Part shown: one piece after another, positions 39,258-48,675 of the stretch
How the letters are laid out: each line of letters starts with the position of its first letter
Numbering within the stretch: position 1 is the stretch's first letter
Origin: Verminephrobacter eiseniae EF01-2
GTDB taxonomy: Bacteria > Pseudomonadota > Gammaproteobacteria > Burkholderiales > Burkholderiaceae_C
Assembly (NCBI RefSeq): GCF_000015565.1
Contig: NC_008786.1
Coordinates: forward strand, 1,674,001-1,738,000
Direction: 5' to 3'
Length of the DNA stretch: 64,000 nt
Notes under the pieces: model-generated
What the model saw: only the letters and a program-made list of their open reading frames with translations
Databases searched by the model: none
What the model was told of the DNA's origin: nothing
Program-made: the position numbers and the translations under genes

Positions 39258-39418
39258 GTGTCGCGTCACCGATCATCTGTCGGTCTGCGCTGGCCATCGA
39301 AGCGCAGCGCGGCGTTGCATCGCTTGCCAATACAGCTCGGTATGGGCTGCGCGATGCGCCTTGCGCTGCGCTCCGATGGCTGCGCGCAGCCTACGACATC
39401 TGATCCGTGACGCGACAC
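39258..39418 (+). mobile_element. Foldback MITE-like element, copy B
   Basis: A 161-bp copy with intact 12-bp ends and TA on both flanks (CTA-GTGTC and GACAC-TAG). It is the duplicated partner of copy A but differs internally: the central hairpin is decayed (AATACAGCTCGGTATGGGC). Confidence 0.85.
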
Positions 39419-39469
39419 TAGCGCCTGCCGTCGCGACGGATGGAATGACTGCGGCGGTGCGTCCGGCCG

Positions 39470-39943
39470 TCAAGGCAGTGACCGCAGCGCTGTCACTTCT
39501 ATCTCGATCTTCATGCGCGGATCCGCCAGCCCCGCAGAAATCATCATGGCTGCCGGGCGCACTTCGCCGAAGTGCTTGCGCAGCACCGGCCAGCATCGAT
39601 CGAACTCGGCCCCATTGGGCAGCACATAGGTCACACGAACCACATCCTGGAGGCTGGAGTTTGCCTGCCGCAACGCGAACTCGATGTTCTTCAGGCACTG
39701 TTCGGTTTGCTCGACCAGGCTGTCCGGGATGGACATGGTGCCGTAATCGAAGCCTGTCGTGCCTGAAACGAACACCCATTCGCCCACCGCCACTGCGCGG
39801 GAGTAGCCGATGTGCTGTTCGAAGGCGGAGCCTGAACTGATCAGTGTTCTGGTTTTTCTGCGCGGGCAGGCATCCCGGTCCGGATGGGCCGGTTCACCGG
39901 CGGCTTCGGCGGGCGCTTCGGGGGGGTTGTCCATCGATGTCAT
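39470..39943 (-). CDS. RidA/YjgF/YER057c/UK114 family protein
   Basis: A 157-residue protein whose C-terminal 120 residues are the RidA fold (YSRAVAVGEWVFVSGTTGFD, QCLKNIEFAL, VVRVTYVLPN). RidA proteins hydrolyse reactive enamine/imine intermediates. The usual catalytic Arg region reads DPRMKIEIEVTAL, and the Arg is present. A 35-residue N-terminal Pro/Ala/Glu extension is unusual. The ATG at 39943 overlaps the preceding small gene by 4 bp and has a GAGAGG ribosome site. The last 13 bases belong to the duplicated segment. Confidence 0.85.
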   Translation of the reverse strand: MTSMDNPPEAPAEAAGEPAHPDRDACPRRKTRTLISSGSAFEQHIGYSRAVAVGEWVFVSGTTGFDYGTMSIPDSLVEQTEQCLKNIEFALRQANSSLQDVVRVTYVLPNGAEFDRCWPVLRKHFGEVRPAAMMISAGLADPRMKIEIEVTALRSLP

Positions 39944-40116
39944 GTCAGCCTCTCTACAAGGATCACAGCGAAAAAGAAGACGGCGGCCAGCGTCGTCCAT
40001 TGGAGGATCGCCAGCCCCAGGCGCTTGTAATGCGCCTGCCCGGTGACGGCATACAGCGCAAACAGCATGGCCGCAGCCAGCAGCAGCAACAGGGCCAGCC
40101 AGCGCGCGATCAGCAT
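39940..40116 (-). CDS. Small two-helix membrane protein
   Basis: A 58-residue protein with two hydrophobic helices (WLALLLLLAAAMLFALYAV and ILQWTTLAAVFFFAVIL) separated by a short HYKRLG loop. It lies 7 bp after lpxC and overlaps ridA by 4 bp, so it is probably co-transcribed. Its function is unknown. Confidence 0.7.
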   Translation of the reverse strand: MLIARWLALLLLLAAAMLFALYAVTGQAHYKRLGLAILQWTTLAAVFFFAVILVERLT

Positions 40117-40123
40117 GGCGCGA

Positions 40124-41047
40124 TCACCAGGCCTGCGCCGGCTGGGCGAAGCCGCCGGGGGCTTGGCGCTCGTCCTCGAAAGTGACCACCTCCCAGGCAT
40201 CGCGCTGGGCCAGCAGTGCGCGCAGCAGCCGGTTGTTCAGCGCATGGCCGGAGCGGAACGCGCTGTACGCGGCCAGCAAGGGCTTGCCGAGCAGGTGCAG
40301 GTCGCCCATGGCATCGAGGATTTTGTGCTTGACGAACTCGTCGTCGTAGCGCAGGCCGTCGCTGTTGAGCACCTTGTAGTCGTCCATCACGATGGCATTG
40401 TCCAGGCCGCCGCCCAGCGCCAGGCCGTTGGCGCGCATCAGTTCGACATCGCGCGTGAAGCCGAAGGTGCGCGCGCGGGCAATGTCGCGCCGGTAGTTGC
40501 CCCGCCCCAGGTCAAACTCGACCCGCTGCCCGGTCGCATCCACGGCCGGATGGTCGAAGCCGATCTCGAAGCTGAGCTTGTAGCCGTGGTAGGGCGCCAA
40601 CTGCGCCCATTTGGCGTCTGCGCCCTCGCCTTCGCGCACCTGCACCGGCCGCGTGACGCGGATGAAGCGTTTGGGCGCGTTTTGCCGCACGATGCCTGCG
40701 CTTTGGAGCAGGAAAACGAAAGACGCCGAGGAGCCGTCGAGAATCGGCACTTCTTCGGCCGTGATGTCCACATGGAGGTTGTCTATGCCCAGGCCGGCGC
40801 AGGCCGACATCAGATGCTCCACCGTATGCACCTTGGCACTGCCCTGCGCGATGGTGGAGGCCAGCCGGGTGTCCGTCACGGCCTCGGCCCGCACCGGAAT
40901 GTCCACCGGCTGCGGCAGGTCCACGCGCCGGAACACGATGCCGGTGTCCGGCTGCGCAGGCCGCAGGGTCAACTCGACCCGTTGCCCGCTGTGCAGCCCG
41001 ACGCCTACGGCGCGGGTCAGGGTCTTGAGGCTGCGTTGTTGGAGCAT
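40124..41047 (-). CDS. lpxC: UDP-3-O-acyl-N-acetylglucosamine deacetylase
   Basis: A 307-residue zinc deacetylase for the committed step of lipid A synthesis. The zinc motif is present as HTVEHLMSA with a distal [10 protein letters not shown], and the FEIGFDHP and RARTFGF blocks are family-typical. The start [21 protein letters not shown] is standard. lpxC usually ends the ftsZ cell-division cluster, but here a foldback element follows upstream at 41109-41268 instead, so it is separated from ftsZ or moved. Confidence 0.97.
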   Translation of the reverse strand: MLQQRSLKTLTRAVGVGLHSGQRVELTLRPAQPDTGIVFRRVDLPQPVDIPVRAEAVTDTRLASTIAQGSAKVHTVEHLMSACAGLGIDNLHVDITAEEVPILDGSSASFVFLLQSAGIVRQNAPKRFIRVTRPVQVREGEGADAKWAQLAPYHGYKLSFEIGFDHPAVDATGQRVEFDLGRGNYRRDIARARTFGFTRDVELMRANGLALGGGLDNAIVMDDYKVLNSDGLRYDDEFVKHKILDAMGDLHLLGKPLLAAYSAFRSGHALNNRLLRALLAQRDAWEVVTFEDERQAPGGFAQPAQAW

Positions 41048-41108
41048 GCTGCGATTTTAGTGGCTATCCGCCGCCGGCTGGCGGCGCGCCGCGGGCCGGC
41101 CGCCGCTA

Positions 41109-41268
41109 GTGTCGCGTCACCGATCAGATGTCGTAGGCTGCGCGCAGCCATCGGAGCGCAGCGCAAGGCGCATCGCTTGCCCATACCGAGCTGTATTGGC
41201 AAGCGATGCAACGCTGCGATGCGCTTCGATGGCCAGCGCAGACCGACAGATGATCGGTGACGCGACAC
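41109..41268 (-). mobile_element. Foldback MITE-like element, copy C
   Basis: A 160-bp copy in the opposite orientation to A, B, D and E, with intact ends and TA on both flanks. It sits 62 bp upstream of lpxC and may influence its promoter. Confidence 0.85.
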
Positions 41269-41303
41269 TAGTGCCTGCGGCGGGCCTGCCCGCGCCGTCT
41301 GCG

Positions 41304-42362
41304 CTATGCGAGGGTCAGGCCCACCTTGGCCCCGGCGGCGACGATTTCGCCCCAGGTCGCGTCGTCGAGCCAGATGCCGTCGCGCGCGCGCTCCTCGCGG
41401 GCGCGGCGCTCCGGCTCGCCGGCGATTTGCACGGCGGCAAAGCCTGCGCCGGGCGGGCTTTGGCGCAGCCAGTCGATGAATGCCGCCGCCTCCTGCGCGA
41501 AGCTGGCCTGCGTGCCCAGCCTGGCCGGATCGATCAGCACCGTCAGCATCCCGTTGAGCACCGAGCGCCCGTCGTCGGCCGGGCGATGCCAGGTGCCGCC
41601 GCCGGTGAGCGCGCCGCCGAGCAGTTCGCACGCCAGCGCCATGCCGTAGCCCTTGTGCTCGCCGAAGGTCCGCAGCGCGCCGAGCAAGCCCTGGCTCTGC
41701 GGCACCACCACCACGCCCGGGTCGTTGGTGGGCGCGCCTTTTTCGTCGATCAGGTAGCCGTCGGGCACCTGCTCGCCCTTGTTGTAGGCCACGCGCATCT
41801 TGCCCTGCGCCACGCGGCTGGTCGCGTAGTCGAGCACGAAAGGCGCGGCGCCCGCGAGCGGAATGCCGATGCAGCACGGGTTGGTGCCAAAGCGCCCGTC
41901 GCCGCCGCCCCAGGGCGCGACCACGGGCCGCGAGAGCACGTTGACGAAGTGCAGCGCGACCAGCGCCTGCGCCGTGGCCAACTCGGCGAAATGGCCGATG
42001 CGCCCCAGGTGGTGCGCATGCGCGAGCGCGACGATGCAACTGCCATGCTGCTGGGCCCGCGCGATGCCCAGTTCCATCGCCTGCACGCCGACGATCTGCC
42101 CGTAGCCATGCTGGCCGTCCAGGGCCAGCAGTTGGCCGGCATCGAGGTTGATTTTCACGGCGGCGTTGGGCCTGAGCCCCCCCTCGGCCACCGCATCGAC
42201 ATAGCGCGGCACCATGCCCACGCCGTGCGAGTCGTGCCCGCTCAGGTTGGCCAGCACCAGGTTGGCTGCCACCTGCCGGGCTTCGGCCGGCAGGCTGCCC
42301 GCCGCTTCGAGAATGCGGGCGATGGCCGATTCCAGCCCGTCGGCCGTCATGGTTTTGGCCAT
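41304..42362 (-). CDS. Ldh2-type malate/L-lactate/ureidoglycolate dehydrogenase family
   Basis: A 352-residue NAD(P)-dependent oxidoreductase of the Ldh_2 fold. Family marks are SGHDSHGVGMVPRYVDAV with the catalytic His, FGTNPCCIGIPL, LDYATSRVAQGKMRVA, and FGEHKGYGMALACELLGGALTGG. Members oxidise malate, lactate or related 2-hydroxyacids, including sugar acids. It is the last gene of the sugar-acid block, 3 bp after the SMP-30 gene, so a hydroxyacid product of the pathway is its likely substrate. Confidence 0.88.
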   Translation of the reverse strand: MAKTMTADGLESAIARILEAAGSLPAEARQVAANLVLANLSGHDSHGVGMVPRYVDAVAEGGLRPNAAVKINLDAGQLLALDGQHGYGQIVGVQAMELGIARAQQHGSCIVALAHAHHLGRIGHFAELATAQALVALHFVNVLSRPVVAPWGGGDGRFGTNPCCIGIPLAGAAPFVLDYATSRVAQGKMRVAYNKGEQVPDGYLIDEKGAPTNDPGVVVVPQSQGLLGALRTFGEHKGYGMALACELLGGALTGGGTWHRPADDGRSVLNGMLTVLIDPARLGTQASFAQEAAAFIDWLRQSPPGAGFAAVQIAGEPERRAREERARDGIWLDDATWGEIVAAGAKVGLTLA

Positions 42363-42365
42363 GGC

Positions 42366-43298
42366 TCAGGCTCCGGTGGCGTTCAAGGTGATGGCGTACA
42401 GCGAGCTGGTCGCGCAGATGAACAGGCGGTTGCGCTTGGGGCCGCCGAAGCACAGGTTGGCGACCGGCTCGGGCAGCAGTATCTTGCCCAGCAGCGTGCC
42501 GTCCGGGTGGTAGGCGTGCACGCCGTCGCCGGCGCTGCTCCAGATGCGCCCTTCGGTGTCCAGGCGCAGGCCGTCGAACAGGCCCTTGGTGCATTCGGCG
42601 AAGACCTCGCCGCCGCGCAGGCTGCGGCCATCCGCGCCGACCTCGAAGCGGCGGATATGGCGCGGCCCGCCCTGCTGATGGCTGGCGCCGGTGTCGGCGA
42701 TGTACAGCAACGATTCGTCGGGCGAGAACGCCAGCCCGTTGGGCTTGACGAAATCATGGGCCACGCACTCGACGGCAGCACTGGCGGGGTCGATGCGGTA
42801 GACATGGCAGGCGCCGATTTCGCTGTCCGCGCGCAGCCCCTCGTAGTCCGAGAGGATGCCGTAGCTCGGGTCGGTGAACCAGATGCTGCCGTCCGAGCGC
42901 ACCACCACGTCGTTGGGCGAATTCAGGCGCTTGCCCTGCCAGTGCGAGGCCAGCACGGTGATCGAGCCGTCATGCTCGGTGCGCGTCACGCGCCGCGTCA
43001 GGTGCTCGCAACTGAGCAGCCGCCCTTGGCGGTCGGCGGTGTGGCCGTTGCTGTTGTTGGCCGGTTCGCGGAAGGTGCTGACCGTGCCATTGCGCTCATC
43101 GAGGCGCAGTATGCGGTCGTTCGGGATGTCGGACCACAGCAGCGTGCGGTGCGCGCCGAACCACACCGGGCCTTCGCACCAGCGCGCGCCGCTCCACAGG
43201 CGCTCGACGCGCTCGGGGCCGGGAATGCAACGGTCGAAGCGCGGGTCGAGCCGCTCGAATCCGGTGCCGTCGAGAAAGCCGAAGGGGTGGGTGGTCAT
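42366..43298 (-). CDS. SMP-30/gluconolactonase family protein
   Basis: A 310-residue six-bladed beta-propeller lactonase. Metal-site features include CEGPVWFGAHRTLLWSDIPNDRI (Glu ligand), NSPNDVVVRSDGSIWFTDPSYG and GLFDGLRLDTEGRIWSS. Members open sugar 1,4- or 1,5-lactones. The position between the transporter genes and an Ldh2-type dehydrogenase supports sugar-lactone hydrolysis in the same route. Start at ATG 43298 (MTTHPFGFLDGTGFE). Confidence 0.9.
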   Translation of the reverse strand: MTTHPFGFLDGTGFERLDPRFDRCIPGPERVERLWSGARWCEGPVWFGAHRTLLWSDIPNDRILRLDERNGTVSTFREPANNSNGHTADRQGRLLSCEHLTRRVTRTEHDGSITVLASHWQGKRLNSPNDVVVRSDGSIWFTDPSYGILSDYEGLRADSEIGACHVYRIDPASAAVECVAHDFVKPNGLAFSPDESLLYIADTGASHQQGGPRHIRRFEVGADGRSLRGGEVFAECTKGLFDGLRLDTEGRIWSSAGDGVHAYHPDGTLLGKILLPEPVANLCFGGPKRNRLFICATSSLYAITLNATGA

Positions 43299-43350
43299 GG
43301 CGCTGGTCTTTCCTCGTTGCATGAAAATACGGGCGGGTTGGGTGGCGTGA

Positions 43351-43860
43351 TCAGTGGCTGCCCATGTAATCGCTCTTGCCGATTTCCACGCCGTTGTGCC
43401 GCAAGATGGCGTAGGCGATGGTGACGTGGAAGAAGAAATGCTGCATGCCGTAGTGCAGCAGATAGGCTTGGCTGGTGAAGCGCCTTTCTTTCGCCGTGCC
43501 CGGATAGAGGACGATTTCCCGGCTCCCGGCACCCGCGAACTGCTCCGGCCCGATGCTGCCGATGAATGCCAGTGTTTTGTCCAGACGCGCTTGCAGCTCG
43601 GCGAAACTGGTTTCATTGTCGGGATAGGAAGGCACTTCGACGCCGGCCAGGCGTGCCGATACGCTTTTGGCGAAATCGGCGGCGAGCTGCACTTGGTATA
43701 TCAGGTCCCTCATGTCTGGAAACAGGCGCGCCTCGAGCAGTACTGCGGCATCGATGTCCTTGGCGCTGGCGTAGGCCTCGGCCTTTTTCAGGATGTCCTG
43801 CATCACGTTCAGTGATTGCCTGAAGACAGGGACGGTGGCGGCGTAGTAAGAGATGGTCAT
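43351..43860 (-). CDS. DUF1993 family protein
   Basis: A 169-residue protein of the DUF1993 family (MTISYYAATVPVFRQSL, LFPDMRDLIYQVQLAADFAK, and a late FFFHVTIAYAILRHNGVEIGK). The fold is DinB-like helical and the function is unknown. Its presence inside the sugar-acid block is not explained. The ATG at 43860 fits the family N-terminus. Confidence 0.85.
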   Translation of the reverse strand: MTISYYAATVPVFRQSLNVMQDILKKAEAYASAKDIDAAVLLEARLFPDMRDLIYQVQLAADFAKSVSARLAGVEVPSYPDNETSFAELQARLDKTLAFIGSIGPEQFAGAGSREIVLYPGTAKERRFTSQAYLLHYGMQHFFFHVTIAYAILRHNGVEIGKSDYMGSH

Positions 43861-44040
43861 GATTTTCGCTCCGGTGTCGTCCGCGCGCGGGTGCGCGTGG
43901 CTTGGTGCAATGGCTGCATGGGCATTTTGCATTCCGTGTCTGCTTTCAGGATTTGCCGATGGGCAAAAAGCTGCTGGAAGGACTGCCTGTCGGGTGGATT
44001 GGGTGGATTGGCCGGGGGAATGGGGAATGGGTGATGGGCG

Positions 44041-45039
44041 TCAACGCCCGGGGCGCGTGCTGGCCAGCGCGATGACGGCAATGATGATGCTGCCGGTCAG
44101 CAGCATGCGCAAGCCCGGCCCGGCGCCGACGGCGTTGAGCAGCGCCACCAGCAGGAACATGAACATGGCCGCCCCCCAAATGCCGGGCACACAGGGCCGG
44201 CCGCCGGCCACCGCCGTGCCGCCGATCACGACCACGGCAATGCTCAGCAGCAGGTACTCCTGCCCCTGGTCGAGCGAGTTGCCGCCGGAAAAGCCGGCGA
44301 TCAGCGCACCCGTCAGGCCGGCCAGGCCCGCGCAGATCAGATAGGCCCACAGGCGCGTGCGCTCGACCCGCAGGCCCGCAAGCTGCGCGGCCCGGCGGTT
44401 CTGGCCGAGCGCCGCGATGGAGCGCCCGAGCAGCGTGTGTTCGAGCATCAGCGCCACAGCCAGCGTGACGGCCAGCGCCAGCAGGGCCACCAGCGGAATG
44501 CCGAGCACGCGCTGCGCCATCAGGTCCGAGAACAGGGCCGGCGGTTTGACCTTCAGGCCGCGCCCCAGGTTGATGGCCACCGACATCACGATCAGCGAGG
44601 CCGCGAGCGTGGCGATGATCGGCGCAATGCGCAGCAGCCGGATCAGCCCGAAGTTGAACAGGCCCACGGCCACGCCCACCGCCATCGCGGCCAGCAGCCC
44701 TGGCACCAGCATCGCGTCGCGGCCGTCCATCACGCTCATCGCGGCCACGCCCGAAAGGGCGATGGTCGACGGGATCGACAGGTCGGCATTGCCCGGCCCG
44801 ACGCTGATCACCAGCATCTGCCCGAGCGACACCAGCACCGTGAAGGCCGAGAACGCGAGCGCTGCGGTGAGCAGCTCGCCCGCGCCCTGGCCGCCGCCGC
44901 TGTACACCGTCGCGGCCCAGGCCAGCACGGCGGCGACGACCGAACCGAGCCAGGGGCGGGTGCGCAGTGGGCTGCGCCACCGGGCCGGCGCAGCCGGCGC
45001 GGCCGGCGCGGCCAGAGGCTCGCGGCCGGTGGCGCTCAT
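44041..45039 (-). CDS. Sugar ABC transporter permease (RbsC family), second permease
   Basis: A 332-residue membrane protein with about nine helices. The conserved cytoplasmic loop GRSIAALGQNRRAAQLAGL and the AGGRPCVPGIWGA block are typical of the RbsC/AraH family. It overlaps the first permease gene by 4 bp. The two permeases plus one double ATPase form an importer that uses two different permease chains. Confidence 0.9.
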   Translation of the reverse strand: MSATGREPLAAPAAPAAPARWRSPLRTRPWLGSVVAAVLAWAATVYSGGGQGAGELLTAALAFSAFTVLVSLGQMLVISVGPGNADLSIPSTIALSGVAAMSVMDGRDAMLVPGLLAAMAVGVAVGLFNFGLIRLLRIAPIIATLAASLIVMSVAINLGRGLKVKPPALFSDLMAQRVLGIPLVALLALAVTLAVALMLEHTLLGRSIAALGQNRRAAQLAGLRVERTRLWAYLICAGLAGLTGALIAGFSGGNSLDQGQEYLLLSIAVVVIGGTAVAGGRPCVPGIWGAAMFMFLLVALLNAVGAGPGLRMLLTGSIIIAVIALASTRPGR

Positions 45040-46052
45040 CGCCGGCCCCCCGCCAGATCGATGACTGCGCGCAGCGCGAGCACCGCCACCAGGATCAGGC
45101 CCTGCATGCCCAACTGCCAGTCCGGCGCGACGTTCAGGAAGGTCAGGAACGAGGCCGCCAGCGTCACCGTCAGCGCGCCGATGACCGCCCCCACCGGCGC
45201 CACCTTGCCGCCCGTCAATTGCGCGCCGCCGAGGATCGCCGCAGCAATCGACACCAGCGTGTAGCGCGCAGCGATGTTGGCGTCGGCCGAGGTGGCCTGG
45301 CCGACCAGCGTCAACCCGGCGCAGACGCCGAACAGGCCGGCAATCGCATACACGCCGGCACGCATGCGCACCAGGCGCCAGCCCGCGCGCGCGATGGCGC
45401 CGGGGTTGCCGCCCAGCCCGCGCACCAAGGTGCCGAAGGCGCTGCGCGTGATCAGCAGGTGGCCCGCGAGCGCTGCGGCCAGCGCCATCCAGATCGGCAT
45501 CGGCAGCCACGGCGTGCGCCAGAGCATCGCGGCACGCAGCCATTCGGGGGCGCTGCCGCCCGGCGTGGGCAGCAGCAGCACCGCGCTGCCGAGCCAGACG
45601 AACGACAGCCCCAGCGTGACCACGATGGACGGCAACTGCCGGGCCTCGATCAGCGCGCCCGCGAGCGCATACACGCCCACCGCCATGGCCAGCGCCAGCA
45701 GCCCCAGCGCCGGCTGCTGCGGCAGCAATGTGGCGCCGATGCAGGCCACCAGCGAGACGAAGGGGCCGATCGACAGGTCCAGGTCGCTCACCGCCAGGAA
45801 CATCAGCTGCGCGAGCGTCGCGAACATCACCGGAATCGCAAGGTTCAGCAGCAGGTTGATGCCGAAGTAGGACAGCGCCCGGGGCTGCTGCACGAACACC
45901 GCCGCCAGCAGCAATGCCAGCGCCACGGCAGGCAGAACGGCGCCGGCCTGCATCGCTTGCAGCGCCCGCGCCCGAATCGGCTTCGCCGCCACCCCTGCGC
46001 CGGGAAGGCGCCAGCGGCCAAACCAGGCCGGCGGGGCTGGCAGCGGTTTCAT
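45036..46052 (-). CDS. Sugar ABC transporter permease (RbsC family), first permease
   Basis: A 338-residue membrane protein with the RbsC-type DLDLSIGPFVSLVACIGA segment, a loop reading TLVRGLGGNPGAIARAGW, and GGAQLTGGKVAPVGAVIGA near the C-terminus. ATGA overlaps link it to the ATPase gene upstream and the second permease downstream. Confidence 0.9.
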   Translation of the reverse strand: MKPLPAPPAWFGRWRLPGAGVAAKPIRARALQAMQAGAVLPAVALALLLAAVFVQQPRALSYFGINLLLNLAIPVMFATLAQLMFLAVSDLDLSIGPFVSLVACIGATLLPQQPALGLLALAMAVGVYALAGALIEARQLPSIVVTLGLSFVWLGSAVLLLPTPGGSAPEWLRAAMLWRTPWLPMPIWMALAAALAGHLLITRSAFGTLVRGLGGNPGAIARAGWRLVRMRAGVYAIAGLFGVCAGLTLVGQATSADANIAARYTLVSIAAAILGGAQLTGGKVAPVGAVIGALTVTLAASFLTFLNVAPDWQLGMQGLILVAVLALRAVIDLAGGRR

Positions 46053-47605
46053 GCGTCGCGGTCCGCGCATGGCGCGGCGCAAGAATCGAAGGACAGCGCC
46101 AGCACGCGCTCCTCGCTGATGTCGTCGCCGGCCAGTTCGCCGGCCACGCGCGCGTTGCTGAACACGTAGACGCGGTCGCAGTGCTGCAACTCGTCGAACT
46201 CGGTCGTGTACCAGACGAAGGTGCGGCCGCTGCGGGCTTCGGCGCGGATCAGCGCGTACATGTCGCGCTTGGTGCCCAGGTCGACGCCGCGCATCGGGTC
46301 GTCCATCAGGATCACCGACGCCGCCGAGCCCAGCGCCCGCGCGAACAGCACCTTTTGCTGGTTGCCGCCCGAGAGCGAAACCATGGGCAGGTCGATGCCG
46401 GGCGTGACCAGGCCGAGGCGCTGGCGCCACTGCTGCGCCTGCTGCTGCTCGCGCCGGCGGTCGATCAGCGGGCGGCGCGCGTGCCAGCCCACCGTCATGT
46501 TGCGGGCGATCGACCAGAGGGCGAAGACGCCGTCGGTCTGCCGGTCGCCGGCCACGAAGGCGGTGTCGCCTTCGACATGCAGCGCGTGCCGGCCCCCATC
46601 CCGGTCCCGACTCCGGCCTCGGCCTGTGCGCTGCGCGGCTTGCAGCAGCGCCAGCAGCAGCGCCGTCTGCCCATGCCCGGCCAGCCCCGCCAGGCCGATC
46701 ACCTCGCCGCGCATCGCATGCAGCGCGTTGCCGCTTTGCGGGCCGGCCGGCACCTGCACCACGGCCTGGCCCTGCCCGGTGGGGCGCGCACGCCGTGGTC
46801 TGGCGCGCACGCCACGGTCCGGCCCTGCGGCCGGTGCGGCTGCGGCCTGCCCCATCGCGGCGATGAGCCGTTCGTGGTCGGTTGCGCCGGTGGCCGTGGT
46901 CTGCACCAACTGCCCGTCGCGCAGCACGAGCAACCGGTCCGTCACCGCGAAGAGCTCGCGCAGCTTGTGTGTGATCAGCAGGCAACTCTTGCCCTCGGCC
47001 ACGAAACTGCGGATGTAGGCCAGCAATTGCGCGGCGGCCTGGCTGTCGAGCGATGAGGTCGGCTCGTCGAGGATCATCAACGCCAGCGGCTGCGCCCCCG
47101 GCGTGAACGCGCGCGCCACCTCGACCATCTGCCGCTGGCCGATCGGCAACTCGCCCACCATGTCGCCGGGCCGCAGGCCATGGCCGGCAAAGATGCGATC
47201 GAGCGTGGCCATCAACTGCGCGCCGGCCCGCTGGCGCCACGCCCACGGGGCCGCTTGCGGCTGCGCGATGCGCATGTTCTCCGCCAGCGTGAGGTTGCTG
47301 CACAGCGATAGTTCCTGGAACACGCAGCGCAGCCCCCAGCGCCGGGCCTCGCCCGCGCTCCATGCGGGCGCGTCTGCGCCGCGTCCGGCAAAGCGCAGTT
47401 CGCCGCGGTCCGGTGCGAGCGCGCCGCTCAGCAGGCTGACCAGTGTCGACTTGCCCGCGCCGTTGTGCCCGACCAGACCCACGCACTCGCCGCGCGCCAG
47501 TTGCAGGTCGACGCCGCGCAACGCCTGCACGGCCCCGAACGAGCGCGCCGCGCCGCAGACCTCGACCAGCCGCTGGCCCGCGTGATCTTGCGCCGGGATG
47601 GGCAT
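46049..47605 (-). CDS. Sugar ABC transporter double ATP-binding protein (RbsA family)
   Basis: A 518-residue protein with two ATPase halves. The first has Walker A GHNGAGKST, a shortened signature (IGQRQMVEVARAF) and Walker B LMILDEPTSSLD. The second has the degenerate Walker A GLAGHGQTALLLA, signature LSGGNQQKVLFARAL and LMDDPMRGVDLGTK, the usual RbsA asymmetry. An Arg/Gly-rich linker (about residues 255-300) is longer than normal. It overlaps the first permease gene by 4 bp. Confidence 0.92.
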   Translation of the reverse strand: MPIPAQDHAGQRLVEVCGAARSFGAVQALRGVDLQLARGECVGLVGHNGAGKSTLVSLLSGALAPDRGELRFAGRGADAPAWSAGEARRWGLRCVFQELSLCSNLTLAENMRIAQPQAAPWAWRQRAGAQLMATLDRIFAGHGLRPGDMVGELPIGQRQMVEVARAFTPGAQPLALMILDEPTSSLDSQAAAQLLAYIRSFVAEGKSCLLITHKLRELFAVTDRLLVLRDGQLVQTTATGATDHERLIAAMGQAAAAPAAGPDRGVRARPRRARPTGQGQAVVQVPAGPQSGNALHAMRGEVIGLAGLAGHGQTALLLALLQAAQRTGRGRSRDRDGGRHALHVEGDTAFVAGDRQTDGVFALWSIARNMTVGWHARRPLIDRRREQQQAQQWRQRLGLVTPGIDLPMVSLSGGNQQKVLFARALGSAASVILMDDPMRGVDLGTKRDMYALIRAEARSGRTFVWYTTEFDELQHCDRVYVFSNARVAGELAGDDISEERVLALSFDSCAAPCADRDA

Positions 47606-47609
47606 CGCT

Positions 47610-48632
47610 TCACCTGGTTTTGGCGATGAAGTCGATCACTTGCTGCTGCGTGTATTCGACGTTCACGACGCTGCCCGGCTCGGTCTTTTTGAGCGCCTCG
47701 TCGAGTTGCTCTTGCGTCACCACGCTGATCGGCAGCTTCATTTCCTTGGGCACCTTGGCGCCCGCCAGGATCTGCTGCGCCACCCAGAACGCGAAGGTCG
47801 ATGCGCCCGGCGCAATGCTGGCCGACATGGTCTGGTACTGGTGGGCGTCGCGCTGCTCTTTCCACCAGGCCAACTCGTCGTGCCGGTTGCCCATGAAGAT
47901 CACCGGCATCGCGCGGCCTGCCGCCTTGAAGGCTTGCGCGACGCCGTAGCCGTCGCCGCCCTGCGTGGCCACGGCCGCCACCTGCGGCAGCGTCGAGAGG
48001 ATGGCCGACACCTCCTTTTGCGCCACGGTCTGTGTCCAGTTGCCGTGCACCGAGCCGACGATCCGGTATTCGGGCCGCTTGGCCACGGCCGCCGTGACGC
48101 CCTGGTGGATCTCGTCGTCGACGAACACGCCGGCGATGCCGCGCACCTCCAGCAGGTTGCCTTTGAGCCCGCGGCTGGCGAAGTAGTCGATCTGCATCTG
48201 GCCCAACTGCTTGAAGTCGACCGCGATGCGCCAGGCGCAAGGCTCGTTGACGATGCCGTCGAACGACACCACCACGATGCCCGCGTCGCAGGCTTGTTTG
48301 ACCGCGCCGTTGAGCGCCGTCGGCGAGGCCGCGTTGATCACGATGGCGTCGAACCCTTGCAGGATCAGGTTCTGGATTTGCGCGGCCTGCTCGGTCGCCT
48401 GGTTCTCCGAGGTGGTAAAGCTCGGGGCCTGCGCCAGCAGCCCCTGGGCGACGGCATTCTTGCCCACCTTGTCCCAGCTCTTGAGCATGGCCTGGCGCCA
48501 TGAGTTGCCGGCGAAGTTGTTCGACAGCGCGATCTTGCGCGCCTTGGTGTCGGCAGCGCCAGCGCCAAGGGGCACGGCGCCCAGCGCGAGTGTGGCGGCC
48601 AGTGCCGCGATCGAGAGTCGGTGCTGCTTCAT
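47610..48632 (-). CDS. Sugar ABC transporter periplasmic binding protein
   Basis: A 340-residue type-I periplasmic binding protein. The signal peptide (LSIAALAATLALGAVPLGAGA) is followed by a mature start KIALSNNFAGNSWRQAML typical of the RbsB/XylF superfamily. Also present are QNLILQGFDAIVINAASPTALN and VAAVATQGGDGYG. It leads the four-gene importer (binding protein, ATPase, two permeases). The sugar is unknown; the operon context favours an aldose or sugar acid. Confidence 0.9.
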   Translation of the reverse strand: MKQHRLSIAALAATLALGAVPLGAGAADTKARKIALSNNFAGNSWRQAMLKSWDKVGKNAVAQGLLAQAPSFTTSENQATEQAAQIQNLILQGFDAIVINAASPTALNGAVKQACDAGIVVVSFDGIVNEPCAWRIAVDFKQLGQMQIDYFASRGLKGNLLEVRGIAGVFVDDEIHQGVTAAVAKRPEYRIVGSVHGNWTQTVAQKEVSAILSTLPQVAAVATQGGDGYGVAQAFKAAGRAMPVIFMGNRHDELAWWKEQRDAHQYQTMSASIAPGASTFAFWVAQQILAGAKVPKEMKLPISVVTQEQLDEALKKTEPGSVVNVEYTQQQVIDFIAKTR

Positions 48633-48675
48633 GGTGCTGCTTCTCCTGGGGGTGGTTGAACAGGCTGGCGGCGGG

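Larger units (their letters stand above)
36530..39482. repeat. Tandem duplication, unit 2 (about 2.95 kb)
   Basis: The second direct copy of 33394-36529. The junction at 36529/36530 fuses ridA-end sequence (GGCAGTGAC) to riboswitch sequence (ATGAACCGG), so the ancestral order was thiC, one surface protein gene, ridA. Confidence 0.85.

Noticed and set aside
41109..41268. A coding frame through the foldback element near lpxC
   Set aside because: Frames through the element give Arg/His-rich peptides that recur at each copy; they are by-products of the repeat.
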